This document shows, piece after piece, positions 1 to 7,769 of a stretch of DNA of 64,000 nt. The translations under genes and the position numbers were made by a program. The notes below the pieces were generated by a model, which had not been told where the DNA came from, did no database searches, and saw only the letters and a list, made by a program, of their open reading frames with translations. The DNA comes from M0103 sp040386155 (GTDB lineage Bacteria; Bacteroidota; Bacteroidia; Flavobacteriales_D; Crocinitomicaceae). The stretch is taken from assembly GCA_040386155.1 (NCBI GenBank), contig JAZKFZ010000003.1, forward strand, positions 434,001-498,000, in the 5' to 3' direction. The stretch's first letter is position 1; each line of letters begins with the position of its first letter.

Positions 1-177
1 GAGTAACATATCGATGCGTTCACGCGCAGTTAATTTACCTGCATCGTGTAATTTATCGATTCGTTTTTTGCCACCACCTTGGTAGATTTTTCCTAACTCT
101 TGTTCTAATGCACTAATTTTTAAGCGCATTTGATCGTCGTTGAAATTGAATTCTAATTCTTTCTTAGAAACTGCCAT
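1..177 (-). CDS. Acyl-CoA carboxylase, carboxyltransferase (beta) subunit, N-terminal part
   Basis: Only the first 59 codons are in the window; the gene continues past the left edge. The visible N-terminus ends in the pattern GKLTARERIDMLL, characteristic of the biotin-dependent carboxyltransferase beta subunits (propionyl-/methylmalonyl-CoA type), which move the carboxyl group from carboxybiotin onto an acyl-CoA in the cytoplasm. The start is the ATG at 175-177, and all 59 codons read in frame to the edge. The family call is strong; the substrate (propionyl-, acetyl- or methylcrotonyl-CoA) cannot be decided from this fragment. Confidence 0.85.
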   Translation of the reverse strand, partial: MAVSKKELEFNFNDDQMRLKISALEQELGKIYQGGGKKRIDKLHDAGKLTARERIDMLL

Positions 178-252
178 TGTATATTTTTGTTGCGGTCAAA
201 GATAGCGAATTCGACACAAAATGGAGTGCCGAAAATCATCCCTTTCCGCCGT

Positions 253-981
253 TTAAACTTTGTGATACACTTCCTCGAAGGGCACACGATAACGATCGCC
301 CCAAATACCTTCATTCCCTTTTCGTACACCACAGGCCACAATCATTGTAATTTCAGCATGATAGGGCAGACCTAAAATTTTCTTTACTCTTCTAGAATCG
401 ATGCCCTCGAGTGGACAGGTATCATAACCTTCATTCGCCATGGCAATCATAAACGTTTGCGCAGCTAATGCACTAGTTTTGTGGAGAACACCTCTCATGT
501 CAGATTCCGACACTTCATACACAATCGGACGAAATAAACCGATGACATTTACCATTGCTTTTCGAAACAATCCAATCAACCTAAAAAAGGAAGAATAGAG
601 TAGTGGCATTACTTTTCCGTAGTACAAATAGCGGTCTTTAATTCTTCGCTCTTGCGCTTCGGGTGGACTATTTCTTCTAATATTTCCTTCTTCGTAGCTC
701 AATACTGCTTTCGCTCTTTTTCGGTGTAAGTCGCGACGAGTAACGAAAACTACTAAGTCAGAAGCAGTGCGCACCGCAGATTGATTCAAACAAGGTTCTA
801 TCAATCGCTCTAAAATGGGAGCACTGGTAACATGGTAAAATTCCCACAATTGCATGTTGGAGCTATTCGGCGCTAAAGTTGACATCCGGAGCATCTGCTC
901 CACCTTCGCATGATCTAATTTTTGGGTGGTATCGAACACTCTCACTGAGCGTCGAAACTCTAATACTTCTTGTAAATTCAT
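253..981 (-). CDS. Nitroreductase family protein
   Basis: A 242-residue FMN-dependent oxidoreductase of the nitroreductase fold. The N-terminus LEFRRSVRVFD is the usual FMN-phosphate-binding entry (residues about 8-17), followed by LAPNSSNMQLWEFYHV and, near the C-terminus, a GLPYHAEITMIVACGVRKG segment where this family places its last flavin contacts. No signal peptide is seen, so it is probably cytoplasmic, using NAD(P)H to reduce an unknown substrate. It starts 12 bases after the upstream lysoplasmalogenase gene and is probably co-transcribed with it. About 50 residues longer than minimal nitroreductases, with a basic insert in the middle. Substrate unknown. Confidence 0.85.
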   Translation of the reverse strand: MNLQEVLEFRRSVRVFDTTQKLDHAKVEQMLRMSTLAPNSSNMQLWEFYHVTSAPILERLIEPCLNQSAVRTASDLVVFVTRRDLHRKRAKAVLSYEEGNIRRNSPPEAQERRIKDRYLYYGKVMPLLYSSFFRLIGLFRKAMVNVIGLFRPIVYEVSESDMRGVLHKTSALAAQTFMIAMANEGYDTCPLEGIDSRRVKKILGLPYHAEITMIVACGVRKGNEGIWGDRYRVPFEEVYHKV

Positions 982-993
982 TGATGTTTGATC

Positions 994-1746
994 CTATTTG
1001 TTGCTTTTTAAGGTTCCGATTGTGAGTAAGTATTGAGCTATTCCGTAGGTAAGCATGATGATGATGGAGCCATACGGCATTCCAAGGTCTGTTTCTGTAA
1101 CTCTGAAAACAAATCGATCTAGCGCGATGCATGAATCAGATGCAATAAAGATAAGAGCGCCCAGCATAACTAGGATAAAACCACGATTTGATGTTCCGTT
1201 GATTCGCAAAGCGGCGGTGATTCCCATTAATCCAATCACTGTCGCATACACGCTTACAGGAATGAAAAATGGTTCTTTTTCGGCGTTTCCTGAAAAATGA
1301 CCGTGCAGAAACACTAAGAATCCAATGACAAATGCTAAGAAAGGAATAATCGTCAAAATCTTTCTCATGGAGCTAGGTTTCGCTGCACGAATGCGATCTC
1401 TAAAGGAAAGTACAAAGAGTAAGTGCCCCACTAGAAAAGAACCCAAACCAAAAACAAAGAGATCTTTGCTTTCAAACATCAAGAAAATATCTCCGAAAAG
1501 TGAAAGTACGAGTGCAATTGGAAAGTATCGCTTTTCGCTTGACTTTAGTTTTCCCTTATTCAAAAGAAAAATTGCCAATAAGATCGGCATAAGAAGTGGT
1601 TTTGTAATCCAAATTGTGAGCAAATAATTGTCTAAAGTCCCTAGCGCTTGTCCGCCATCTACCAACAGTGCATGTTGTGATTCAGCAAAGATTTCAATAC
1701 CTAGAACGGTGAAAAATAGTAGTGTAAGTGGAGCAAAATATCGCAT
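994..1746 (-). CDS. YhhN/TMEM86 family lysoplasmalogenase-like membrane protein
   Basis: 250 residues, almost entirely hydrophobic, with about eight predicted membrane spans. Family hallmarks visible are WITKPLLMPILLA near residue 45 and the FGDIFLMF / LVGHLLFVLSF pair near residues 85-115, which in the YhhN/TMEM86 family contain the conserved Asp and His. Characterised members hydrolyse the vinyl-ether bond of lysoplasmalogens; whether this protein has that substrate is unknown. It is the first gene of a two-gene unit with the nitroreductase and is divergent from the Mpo1-like gene across 85 bases, giving a small lipid-related neighbourhood. Confidence 0.8.
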   Translation of the reverse strand: MRYFAPLTLLFFTVLGIEIFAESQHALLVDGGQALGTLDNYLLTIWITKPLLMPILLAIFLLNKGKLKSSEKRYFPIALVLSLFGDIFLMFESKDLFVFGLGSFLVGHLLFVLSFRDRIRAAKPSSMRKILTIIPFLAFVIGFLVFLHGHFSGNAEKEPFFIPVSVYATVIGLMGITAALRINGTSNRGFILVMLGALIFIASDSCIALDRFVFRVTETDLGMPYGSIIIMLTYGIAQYLLTIGTLKSNK

Positions 1747-1831
1747 AAGATCTTTGATTTGAATTTAGGTTTCTAAAAGTAATAGTTTTACATTTACCTT
1801 CGAAGAAAAATAGTAATAAAAACACTGCTTT

Positions 1832-2290
1832 ATGAAATCTGTTCAAAATTGGTTAGATGAGTATGGTGAGAGTCACCAAAACGGCACAAATAAGTTGATT
1901 CACTGGATCTGTGTTCCGATTATATTTTTTAGCATCGTTGGCTTGTTATTTTCTATTAAAATTCCAATAGGAATGATGCAATTCAATGCCGCACATTTCG
2001 TTTCGATTTTAGTAGTGATTTACTATTTGCGACTTTCACTTTCATTGGGCATTGGGATGTTATTTTTCATCTCCATCGTTTTGGCGAAGTGTTATTTTAT
2101 TGAGTATTACTGCTGTATGCCGCTGTGGCTGTTGAGCATCATTTTGTTTGTGCTGGCATGGATTGGTCAATTTTACGGACACCACATTGAAGGAAAAAAG
2201 CCATCGTTTTTGAAAGATCTTCAGTTTTTGCTCATTGGTCCGCTTTGGTTGATGAGTTTTGTGTACAAAAAATTGGGGATTAAAATCTGA
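1832..2290 (+). CDS. Mpo1-like (DUF962) membrane protein
   Basis: 152 residues with the DUF962/Mpo1 signature: an N-terminal YGESHQNGTNKLIHWICVP (residues about 11-29), then four hydrophobic segments, and the late motif FYGHHIEGKKPSF containing paired histidines. In yeast, Mpo1 is a membrane dioxygenase acting in alpha-oxidation of 2-hydroxy fatty acids, using Fe(II) held by conserved histidines; the His residues seen here are consistent with that chemistry. Start chosen at the ATG at 1832. The gene stands alone on the plus strand, followed by the attC-flanked insertion. Family membership is fairly sure; the bacterial substrate is not known. Confidence 0.8.
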   Translation: MKSVQNWLDEYGESHQNGTNKLIHWICVPIIFFSIVGLLFSIKIPIGMMQFNAAHFVSILVVIYYLRLSLSLGIGMLFFISIVLAKCYFIEYYCCMPLWLLSIILFVLAWIGQFYGHHIEGKKPSFLKDLQFLLIGPLWLMSFVYKKLGIKI

Positions 2291-2302
2291 GGTTCTACGA
2301 AA

Positions 2303-2354
2303 AATGATACGATTTGATACGTATCTATTTGATTATAATACGAAAAGTATCATT
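2303..2354. repeat. Short inverted repeat downstream of the Mpo1-like gene
   Basis: AATGATAC at 2303-2310 is mirrored by GTATCATT at 2347-2354, and a perfect ten-base palindrome GATACGTATC (2316-2325) lies between them. No T-run follows, so it is a poor intrinsic terminator. It may be an operator or simply part of the flank of the inserted cassette next door. Confidence 0.3.
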
Positions 2355-2398
2355 GTTTTCAGTAATAAAATTGTTTTGCTGTCAGTTCATCAAGCCTT

Positions 2399-2477
2399 GC
2401 CATAACGTTTTCCAAATAGGCAAAGGCGCCTAACAAATATAGTATTTTCGGCGCTTTTGTTTATTTGGTGTTATGTG
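2399..2477 (-). repeat. attC-like recombination site (integron cassette end)
   Basis: A 79-base imperfect palindrome. Outer boxes are GCCATAAC (2399-2406) and GTTATGTG (2470-2477). Inner arms 2412-2430 and 2450-2468 are complementary at 16 of 19 positions, around a 19-base spacer. On the minus strand this reads CACATAAC, arm, spacer, arm, GTTATGGC, the R''-L''-L'-R' order of attC sites. The R'' box is the exact complement of the first eight bases at the far end of the cassette (GTTATGTG, 3222-3215 on the minus strand), as expected for an integrated gene cassette. No integrase gene is in the window. Confidence 0.65.
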
Positions 2478-2481
2478 TATT

Positions 2482-3189
2482 TCATTTATCTACATATCGA
2501 CGTTGCAGCGAATTAACTTCTTTATCCTCTTTAATTATATAGTCTACATCGGAACCTTTAATTATTCTATAAGCGTCTTGGTAATCAACAGAGTCTTTGG
2601 TTAAAACCAAGGTTTGCACTTTTTCTCTTTTACTAATTTGATTAAACAATTGCGCAATTTGATTCGTGTATTTGGAGTTATATTTCTTACTTATTGGATA
2701 AATAGTATCAGACTTGAAGTCCATAACGAAATAATTGTTCGACTCAATTCCTTCGCCATGCGTATAACTCAAAGTGTCTAAGTCTTCAATCTTTATTTGA
2801 TCCTTTAAAGGAAATCTAAAAGGTGAGTTTTCTAAGGTTATTTCATATATCTGACTGTATTTCCAGTTTCTATAATTCGAGGGTTTATCAGAATCAAAAG
2901 ACATATAATAGCAGAGTAGTTGTTTATCCTTTAATTGCTTTTTCTCAATTATCAAAACGCTTAGATATTCTGAGTAATATATACTGCCACTTCTCCAAAT
3001 TGCGACATGATTTGTGTCGAATAAAGCATTTGGGATCAACTTCTCCATTCTTCGAATTTGATCTTCATAAATTCCAAGATATTTTTTTTCAGTGTTCTTA
3101 TTTGTTTTATTGTCCTTATCGTGACAACAAGTCAAAGTAAGAACAGAAATGAAAAAGACTGAAAAATAAAATCTGCTAGAAATAATCAT
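2482..3189 (-). CDS. Putative lipoprotein carried on an attC-flanked gene cassette
   Basis: 235 residues. The first about 21 residues form a lipoprotein signal peptide with lipobox LTLTC, followed by a Lys/Asn-rich linker (residues 24-35); the rest is a soluble, probably periplasmic or surface domain rich in Tyr, Ser and Asp. I do not recognise the family. The stop codon lies 4 bases from the attC-like site and the start only 33 bases inside the other cassette boundary, the compact layout typical of integron cassettes (one ORF plus one attC, 816 bases at 2406-3221). It has no operon partner. Function unknown. Confidence 0.7.
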   Translation of the reverse strand: MIISSRFYFSVFFISVLTLTCCHDKDNKTNKNTEKKYLGIYEDQIRRMEKLIPNALFDTNHVAIWRSGSIYYSEYLSVLIIEKKQLKDKQLLCYYMSFDSDKPSNYRNWKYSQIYEITLENSPFRFPLKDQIKIEDLDTLSYTHGEGIESNNYFVMDFKSDTIYPISKKYNSKYTNQIAQLFNQISKREKVQTLVLTKDSVDYQDAYRIIKGSDVDYIIKEDKEVNSLQRRYVDK

Positions 3190-3206
3190 GTCTCAAGACG
3201 GGTTTA

Positions 3207-3277
3207 GGTTATTACACATAACTTGTTTATATACCTCACAATTTATCCATTTATATACACACAGTTGTTGTATAACC
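3207..3277 (-). repeat. Second attC/attI-like palindrome at the upstream boundary of the cassette
   Basis: A 71-base imperfect palindrome beginning GGTTAT and ending ATAACC, containing the CACATAAC box (3215-3222) that forms the cassette junction and inner arms around TTGTTTATATA and TATATACACA. A nested CCTCAC/GTGAGG pair (3234-3239 and 3287-3292) spans it. GCCATAAC occurs just outside at 3278-3285, the same eight bases as at the opposite end (2399-2406), so the cassette region is bounded by direct copies of that word. It could be the preceding attC of a former array or an attI-like site. Confidence 0.45.
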
Positions 3278-3364
3278 GCCATAACAGTGAGGCTTACTTC
3301 TATTAGGTAAACTTACCAATTTAATTTTCCCTATCAAAGTCAAACCAAAAAATCAGCTTGTTAT

Positions 3365-3925
3365 TTATTTGGTGTTTACGATCTTGAAAAAATTCTCAAA
3401 TACAGTTCTTCCGAAGGTGCCAGAGGTTTCTGGATGAAATTGAACGCCAAATAGGGGTTTTGTTTTGTGTTGCATAGCTTCGTTAATACAGACATCGGAG
3501 ATGGCAATGAGGTCGAAATCGGTAGGAATGGAAATTGTTTCGCAGTGATCTTCGAGCATTTCAAAAACAGTAGGCAATTTATCGAAGAGGGGAGATTCTT
3601 TGATGACTTCTATTTCTTGCCAATCACGGTCTTCTCGAATACGAGTGCCAAATGCGCCAAAATGAATACCCATGATCTGGTGTCCGAAGCAAATACCTAA
3701 TACGGGAAGCACTGTATTTTTAAGCCACAGCGTTTTTTCAAGTTGTTCTGCAATGTCTTGCTCGGTAATTAAAACTGGTGCTCCTGATAAAATCACTCCA
3801 GCTGCGTTGTCCAACAATTTTTCTTCGAAGTCGAGATAATGAACGGTTTTAAAATCGTCAAATTCATCGATACAATTTTCGATGTCAGGAACTTTTGAGC
3901 TGCCAAAATCAATGATTAAAATCAT
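3365..3925 (-). CDS. Class I glutamine amidotransferase domain protein (GuaA N-domain-like)
   Basis: 186 residues from the ATG at 3925, whose ATGA overlaps the stop of tsaC by four bases; that overlap decides the start over a longer reading. The fold is a class I glutaminase: the nucleophile Cys79 sits in GICFGHQ and the His/Glu pair (164, 166) in QFHPETSG. Such domains release ammonia from glutamine for a partner synthetase; the closest resemblance is to the stand-alone glutaminase subunit of GMP synthase. No synthetase gene is adjacent, so the acceptor is unknown. Last gene of the mutL-to-GATase directon. Confidence 0.8.
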   Translation of the reverse strand: MILIIDFGSSKVPDIENCIDEFDDFKTVHYLDFEEKLLDNAAGVILSGAPVLITEQDIAEQLEKTLWLKNTVLPVLGICFGHQIMGIHFGAFGTRIREDRDWQEIEVIKESPLFDKLPTVFEMLEDHCETISIPTDFDLIAISDVCINEAMQHKTKPLFGVQFHPETSGTFGRTVFENFFKIVNTK

Positions 3926-4539
3926 AGGTCGATAATTCCTAGTCCTTGCCGGATAATTTCTGGCACTTCCCCGGTACAATCAACAACAGTAGAGCCATTC
4001 AAATTTCCGTATCCACCATCAATGATAATGTCGACAGTATTTTCAAAATCTTCTAGAATTTGACTAGGATCGGAGTAGAATTCCTGAATTTCATCATCGG
4101 CATTGTGCAAAGAGGTTGTCGCAATCGGATGTCCTAAGTGTTTAACAATTTCAAGCACTATGGCATTGTTTGGAATTCTAATTCCAATTTCTTTTCGGTT
4201 TGAATCAAAGCGCTTTTGCACTTCGTTGGTAGCGTTCAAAATGAAAGTAAATGGACCAGGAAGATAATTGTTGAGCAATTTAAAGGTGCTTCTATCAATC
4301 GGTTTTGTGAAGTTTGAAAGATTGCTCAAACTTTCACAAATAATAGAAAAATTGGCGTGATTTAGTTTCACATTTTTCAGCTGAGCAAGGCGATTGAGTG
4401 CTTTTTTGCTATGTAAATCGCAACCCATACTGTAAACAGAATCGGTCGGAAAAATAATGATACCATCGTTTTCAAGAACTTCAACGATTTTTTTTATCGC
4501 ACGTTGGTCAATATTTTCCGGATGGATCTCAAGAAACAT
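3922..4539 (-). CDS. tsaC: L-threonylcarbamoyladenylate synthase (Sua5/YrdC family)
   Basis: 205 residues forming a single YrdC domain. The early segment GIIIFPTDSVYSMGCDL (about residues 30-46) and the RLAQLKNVKLNHANFSIIC stretch are where this family binds ATP and threonine; PGPFTFILNAT and IGIRIPNN follow in the usual order. The enzyme makes threonylcarbamoyl-AMP from Thr, bicarbonate and ATP, the first step of the t6A modification at position 37 of ANN-decoding tRNAs. The usual K-rich loop sequence KKRPxxKPL is altered to KNVKLNHANF. It lies 2 bases after the lipocalin-like gene and overlaps the next by 4. Confidence 0.88.
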   Translation of the reverse strand: MFLEIHPENIDQRAIKKIVEVLENDGIIIFPTDSVYSMGCDLHSKKALNRLAQLKNVKLNHANFSIICESLSNLSNFTKPIDRSTFKLLNNYLPGPFTFILNATNEVQKRFDSNRKEIGIRIPNNAIVLEIVKHLGHPIATTSLHNADDEIQEFYSDPSQILEDFENTVDIIIDGGYGNLNGSTVVDCTGEVPEIIRQGLGIIDL

Positions 4540-4541
4540 TT

Positions 4542-4964
4542 TTATTTTTTGAAGTGACTTGTTTTATTAGTTGTTTCATCAAACAAGGTAAGATGAGTGG
4601 CAGTTTGTTCCTTTACAATTAAGGTCTTCGTAACGAGTGAGTCTCCTAAATAATGGTTCAATTTCAAGTCAGCATCCTCTTGCATGAATTGCCCTTTTTC
4701 GATGTCTTGGATCGTTCCAACACCCGATTTGGCAATTTTTTCGTTGGTAATTTTGTCGTAGTAAACGTAATATCCATTTTCCTTGAACTCATACTTCGAA
4801 GCCGTTGGAATGCCATCATAGTTAATTACTTTATTGTTTTTAACTTCTTTTACGAGTGTCCAATTACCAACAATTCCAGTGTTTTTTTGCGATGAATCAT
4901 AAGGAGTGCCGCAAGAGCTAATTGAAAAAATGGCTAACAAGGAAAAGATAAATAATGACTTCAT
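4542..4964 (-). CDS. Small lipocalin-like lipoprotein
   Basis: 140 residues. The N-terminus has a lipoprotein signal with lipobox SISSC (Cys18), so the protein is probably anchored to a membrane from the periplasmic side. The rest, beginning at GIVGNWTLVKEV (about residue 31), alternates hydrophobic and polar residues in short beta strands, as in the lipocalin-like lipoproteins common in Flavobacteriales; the GNWTL motif is the usual first strand. No ligand can be named. It sits 27 bases after the EEP-family gene and 2 bases before tsaC. Confidence 0.7.
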   Translation of the reverse strand: MKSLFIFSLLAIFSISSCGTPYDSSQKNTGIVGNWTLVKEVKNNKVINYDGIPTASKYEFKENGYYVYYDKITNEKIAKSGVGTIQDIEKGQFMQEDADLKLNHYLGDSLVTKTLIVKEQTATHLTLFDETTNKTSHFKK

Positions 4965-4991
4965 AATGTTCGACTTTTGACAAATATACTT

Positions 4992-6110
4992 TTATTTCTT
5001 AAAAATTTTGCAGGAGATGGCTCGGTGATCACTTAATTCCTCTTTTTGAATCATGAAATCACTTGCTTGCAGGTCGGCGCTATGAAAGATGTAATCGATT
5101 CTTCCTGCAGGTACTTTTCCAATGTAGGTGGCACCAATTCCTTTTCGAGTTTCACGGAAAGAATCTTCCAATAATTGATCAAATTGATTGTAAGTGTATG
5201 ACATTGGTGTATCGTTGAAGTCGCCACAAACAATAGTAGGATAAGGGGAGGTCTTGATATGATTGGCCACTTTTCGCGCTTGTTCTGCACGGGCTGGAAA
5301 AGCAATTAATATTTTGTCTATCAGTTTTCGGGCGGTAGATTTCTCAACCTTTTCTTCATCTGGCTCGATAGAGAAATCACTTGCATTTAAACGGATAGAT
5401 TGCAGGTGAACATTGTAAACTCGGAAGGTGTCTTGATTTTTTACGATGTCGGCATAAATGCAAAAATTGCCATTGTTAGTATTGGTGGTTTCGAACATCA
5501 CATCGCCTTTTGTAATTACAGGATACTTGGAGAAGAGTGCCACGCCAAAATTTCTTCTTCCCCTCGGGCTGTATAGGAATCGCTCATGGTAGTCGGTCGC
5601 CTTTAAGATTTTTATAATGGAATCTTTGGTAGGAAAAGTAGTTGGTTTGTCTTGTTGGTAAAATTCTTGAAAACAAGCGATATCAGGATCTTGTTCGCGT
5701 AAGAAATTAAAAATTGCTGCTTTTTTTTCTCCTGTTGCGCCTGAAGTCTCATTGTACAAATCGAAAAGACAAACGTTGTAGCTAAGGACATGCAATTGTT
5801 CTTCTTTTGCAGGTATTTCTGCAGGTTCAGATCCAAGTGCTAAAAGTCGAAAGTGCAATTTACCACCTATCAATAAAACGACGAGGGTAAGAATCGCCAT
5901 TCTAGATCGGGCAATGATCCAAATAATGAGAAAAATAAGAGTACAAACGATTAAGATAGGGTAGCCCAAGCCAAAGATGGGGAGTAATTTAAAGGTGTTG
6001 GGGTGTACAAAAGGTGCGGCATAAGAGAGTGCTAAGCTCATCAATAAAATGATGGTCAACACCTTTCCGAAGGCAGAAAGTCGAACAATTCTCTTTAAAA
6101 ATGAGCTCAC
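4992..6110 (-). CDS. Membrane-anchored endonuclease/exonuclease/phosphatase family protein
   Basis: 372 residues. Three hydrophobic segments occupy about residues 15-95, followed by an EEP domain with ordered motifs: LSYNVCLFD, CFQEFY (metal-binding Glu), CGDFNDTP (Asp/Asn pair), GRIDYIF and finally SDHRAI (catalytic His). Relatives cleave phosphodiesters in nucleic acids, inositol phosphates or sphingomyelin; the membrane anchor argues for an envelope substrate, but none is shown. The start is a GTG at 6110 whose GTGA overlaps the TGA of the upstream rhomboid gene, the usual translational-coupling layout in this directon. Confidence 0.85.
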   Translation of the reverse strand: MSSFLKRIVRLSAFGKVLTIILLMSLALSYAAPFVHPNTFKLLPIFGLGYPILIVCTLIFLIIWIIARSRMAILTLVVLLIGGKLHFRLLALGSEPAEIPAKEEQLHVLSYNVCLFDLYNETSGATGEKKAAIFNFLREQDPDIACFQEFYQQDKPTTFPTKDSIIKILKATDYHERFLYSPRGRRNFGVALFSKYPVITKGDVMFETTNTNNGNFCIYADIVKNQDTFRVYNVHLQSIRLNASDFSIEPDEEKVEKSTARKLIDKILIAFPARAEQARKVANHIKTSPYPTIVCGDFNDTPMSYTYNQFDQLLEDSFRETRKGIGATYIGKVPAGRIDYIFHSADLQASDFMIQKEELSDHRAISCKIFKK

Positions 6111-7024
6111 TTTTTACTTTGCTTAAACAAATATTCTTTTTCAGCTTTCGACAATGATTCGTAGCCTGATTTTGCAATTTTAGCTAGAATCGTATCAATT
6201 CTTTTTTGGCGTTCCACCACGCTTTCGTTGTATTCTTCGTCACTTAAGTCACGTGCACTCGTTGCTCCTCCTTTAGAAGCTTTCATCCTCGGTTGTGAAG
6301 AAAAAAGTCGTTTCACGAAGTTAAGGATTTGATCTATCAATCGCATCATAATAGTAAGGATATTAGAACTTGTTGAATAATTACTTATCGACCACATACC
6401 GAAGATTGCTCCACCAATGTGTGCAAAATGCGCTGTGCCATCGTTCATCCCAATTTGCACAAAATCGATAAATATAAAAGCGATAGCAAACCAAATGATG
6501 CGCAACTGGAAAAGTCCAAAGAATGATACCAACATTGAGGGGCGATGAAAAGCAATGGCAGAAAAAATAGCCATTACAGCGCCAGATGCCCCAACAATAT
6601 GAGTTGAGGTTCCGAGGAAGTTGGGAAGTACAAAATGTCCAATCACCTCTAAGATTCCACCAAAAATTCCACCAAGAATGTAAGTGTACACAAGTCTTTT
6701 TTGATCAAACAATTGTTCGAAAGCCCTTCCTGAGAAATACAAGAACAGCATATTCAACAAGAGGTGTAAGAAGGTGAAATGCGTAAAAATATTGGTAATG
6801 AAGGTCCAAGGTTGCCAGTAAAAATCTGCTGATTTCAAGGTGAAAATACCATCCATTAGTTGAAGTAGGAATCCACCTCCAGCGCCACCAATTGCGTTTC
6901 CAAAAATCGATAAAAGCTGAATTACCAAAAAGATGGCTACATTGATCATGATGAGTTTGATCGTAGCGCCACCAAAATTAAATTGGTATTTTATTTCATC
7001 GAAAAAATTGCGTTCCGTCTGCAT
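6107..7024 (-). CDS. Rhomboid family intramembrane serine protease (longer copy)
   Basis: 305 residues. The catalytic Ser147 lies in the membrane motif GASGA and the catalytic His202 in AHFAHIGG; HLLLNMLFLYFSGR supplies the conserved His/Asn of helix 2. Rhomboids cut transmembrane helices of other proteins within the bilayer. After the last membrane span a polar, Lys-rich tail of about 80 residues (from about 225) ends in a small conserved-looking module RQKRIDTILAKIAKSGYESL often found at the C-terminus of Bacteroidota rhomboids. It follows the second rhomboid gene by one base. Confidence 0.9.
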   Translation of the reverse strand: MQTERNFFDEIKYQFNFGGATIKLIMINVAIFLVIQLLSIFGNAIGGAGGGFLLQLMDGIFTLKSADFYWQPWTFITNIFTHFTFLHLLLNMLFLYFSGRAFEQLFDQKRLVYTYILGGIFGGILEVIGHFVLPNFLGTSTHIVGASGAVMAIFSAIAFHRPSMLVSFFGLFQLRIIWFAIAFIFIDFVQIGMNDGTAHFAHIGGAIFGMWSISNYSTSSNILTIMMRLIDQILNFVKRLFSSQPRMKASKGGATSARDLSDEEYNESVVERQKRIDTILAKIAKSGYESLSKAEKEYLFKQSKK

Positions 7025-7025
7025 A

Positions 7026-7760
7026 TTACCAAAAATTAGCGCGATCTTTTTTTCTCCAAATCAACACGATAATTGCTCCAGCAATAGCACCACCAATATG
7101 TGCAAGGTGAGCAACTGGATCGTTATAGTTATTCTGGAAGGCCATTATTACTTCGAACAATAAATAGAATCCAACAAGGAACTTAGCTTTCACAGGAATT
7201 GCAAAGTAAAGAAGGAATTCTGTATTGGGGAATAGGATAGCAAAGGCGGTCATAATTCCAAAGATAGCGCCCGAAGCGCCGACCATTGGGAGACTTGCTT
7301 TTTCAGCATACAATCCGTACTCGGCACTGCTTGCGTATAGTTCGGTGATCACTTTGTGCTCTTTTAAAAGACTGTTGATATTATCGATTGGGAAATCTTG
7401 ACTAATCAAAATTTGTTTTAAATGATATAACTCGTATGCTCCAATGATGTTGTACAAACCAAAAGCGGCAACTGCACAAATGATGTAGAAAATAAAGAAG
7501 CGTTTTGCACCCCATAATCGCTCTAAATACGAACCAAGTATCACGAAAAGATACATGTTCATGAGGATATGAAAGAAATTGCCGTGCATGAAAAAATACG
7601 TAACGATTTGGTAGGGATTAAACAGTGGAGAATTTACGTAGTGCGCTCCTAACAATTGAATAAGGTCAACCCCTCGCTCTTGAAAAACCAAGGTAGCAAT
7701 GAAGAATAATACGTTGAGTATTAAAATGTTTTTGGTGACTTGTGGTAAATTATTTAACAT
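7026..7760 (-). CDS. Rhomboid family intramembrane serine protease (shorter copy)
   Basis: 244 residues with Ser163 in VGASGAIFG, His221 in AHLAHIGG, and the FHILMNMYLFVILG helix-2 motif. A hydrophilic insert of about 50 residues (about 108-158) sits between membrane segments before the catalytic Ser. It lies 9 bases after mutL and one base before the second rhomboid gene. The two rhomboids are clearly paralogous in layout but diverged, so they probably have different substrates. Substrates cannot be inferred. Confidence 0.9.
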   Translation of the reverse strand: MLNNLPQVTKNILILNVLFFIATLVFQERGVDLIQLLGAHYVNSPLFNPYQIVTYFFMHGNFFHILMNMYLFVILGSYLERLWGAKRFFIFYIICAVAAFGLYNIIGAYELYHLKQILISQDFPIDNINSLLKEHKVITELYASSAEYGLYAEKASLPMVGASGAIFGIMTAFAILFPNTEFLLYFAIPVKAKFLVGFYLLFEVIMAFQNNYNDPVAHLAHIGGAIAGAIIVLIWRKKDRANFW

Positions 7761-7769
7761 CTGATGCGT

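Noticed and set aside
2399..3285. Cassette region considered as an insertion sequence
   Set aside because: No transposase is encoded; the single ORF is a lipoprotein, and the terminal structures are attC-like rather than IS inverted repeats with a target-site duplication.
3365..3979. Longer start for the glutamine amidotransferase (from 3979)
   Set aside because: The extra residues read through the tsaC coding region; the ATGA overlap at 3925 is the better start.
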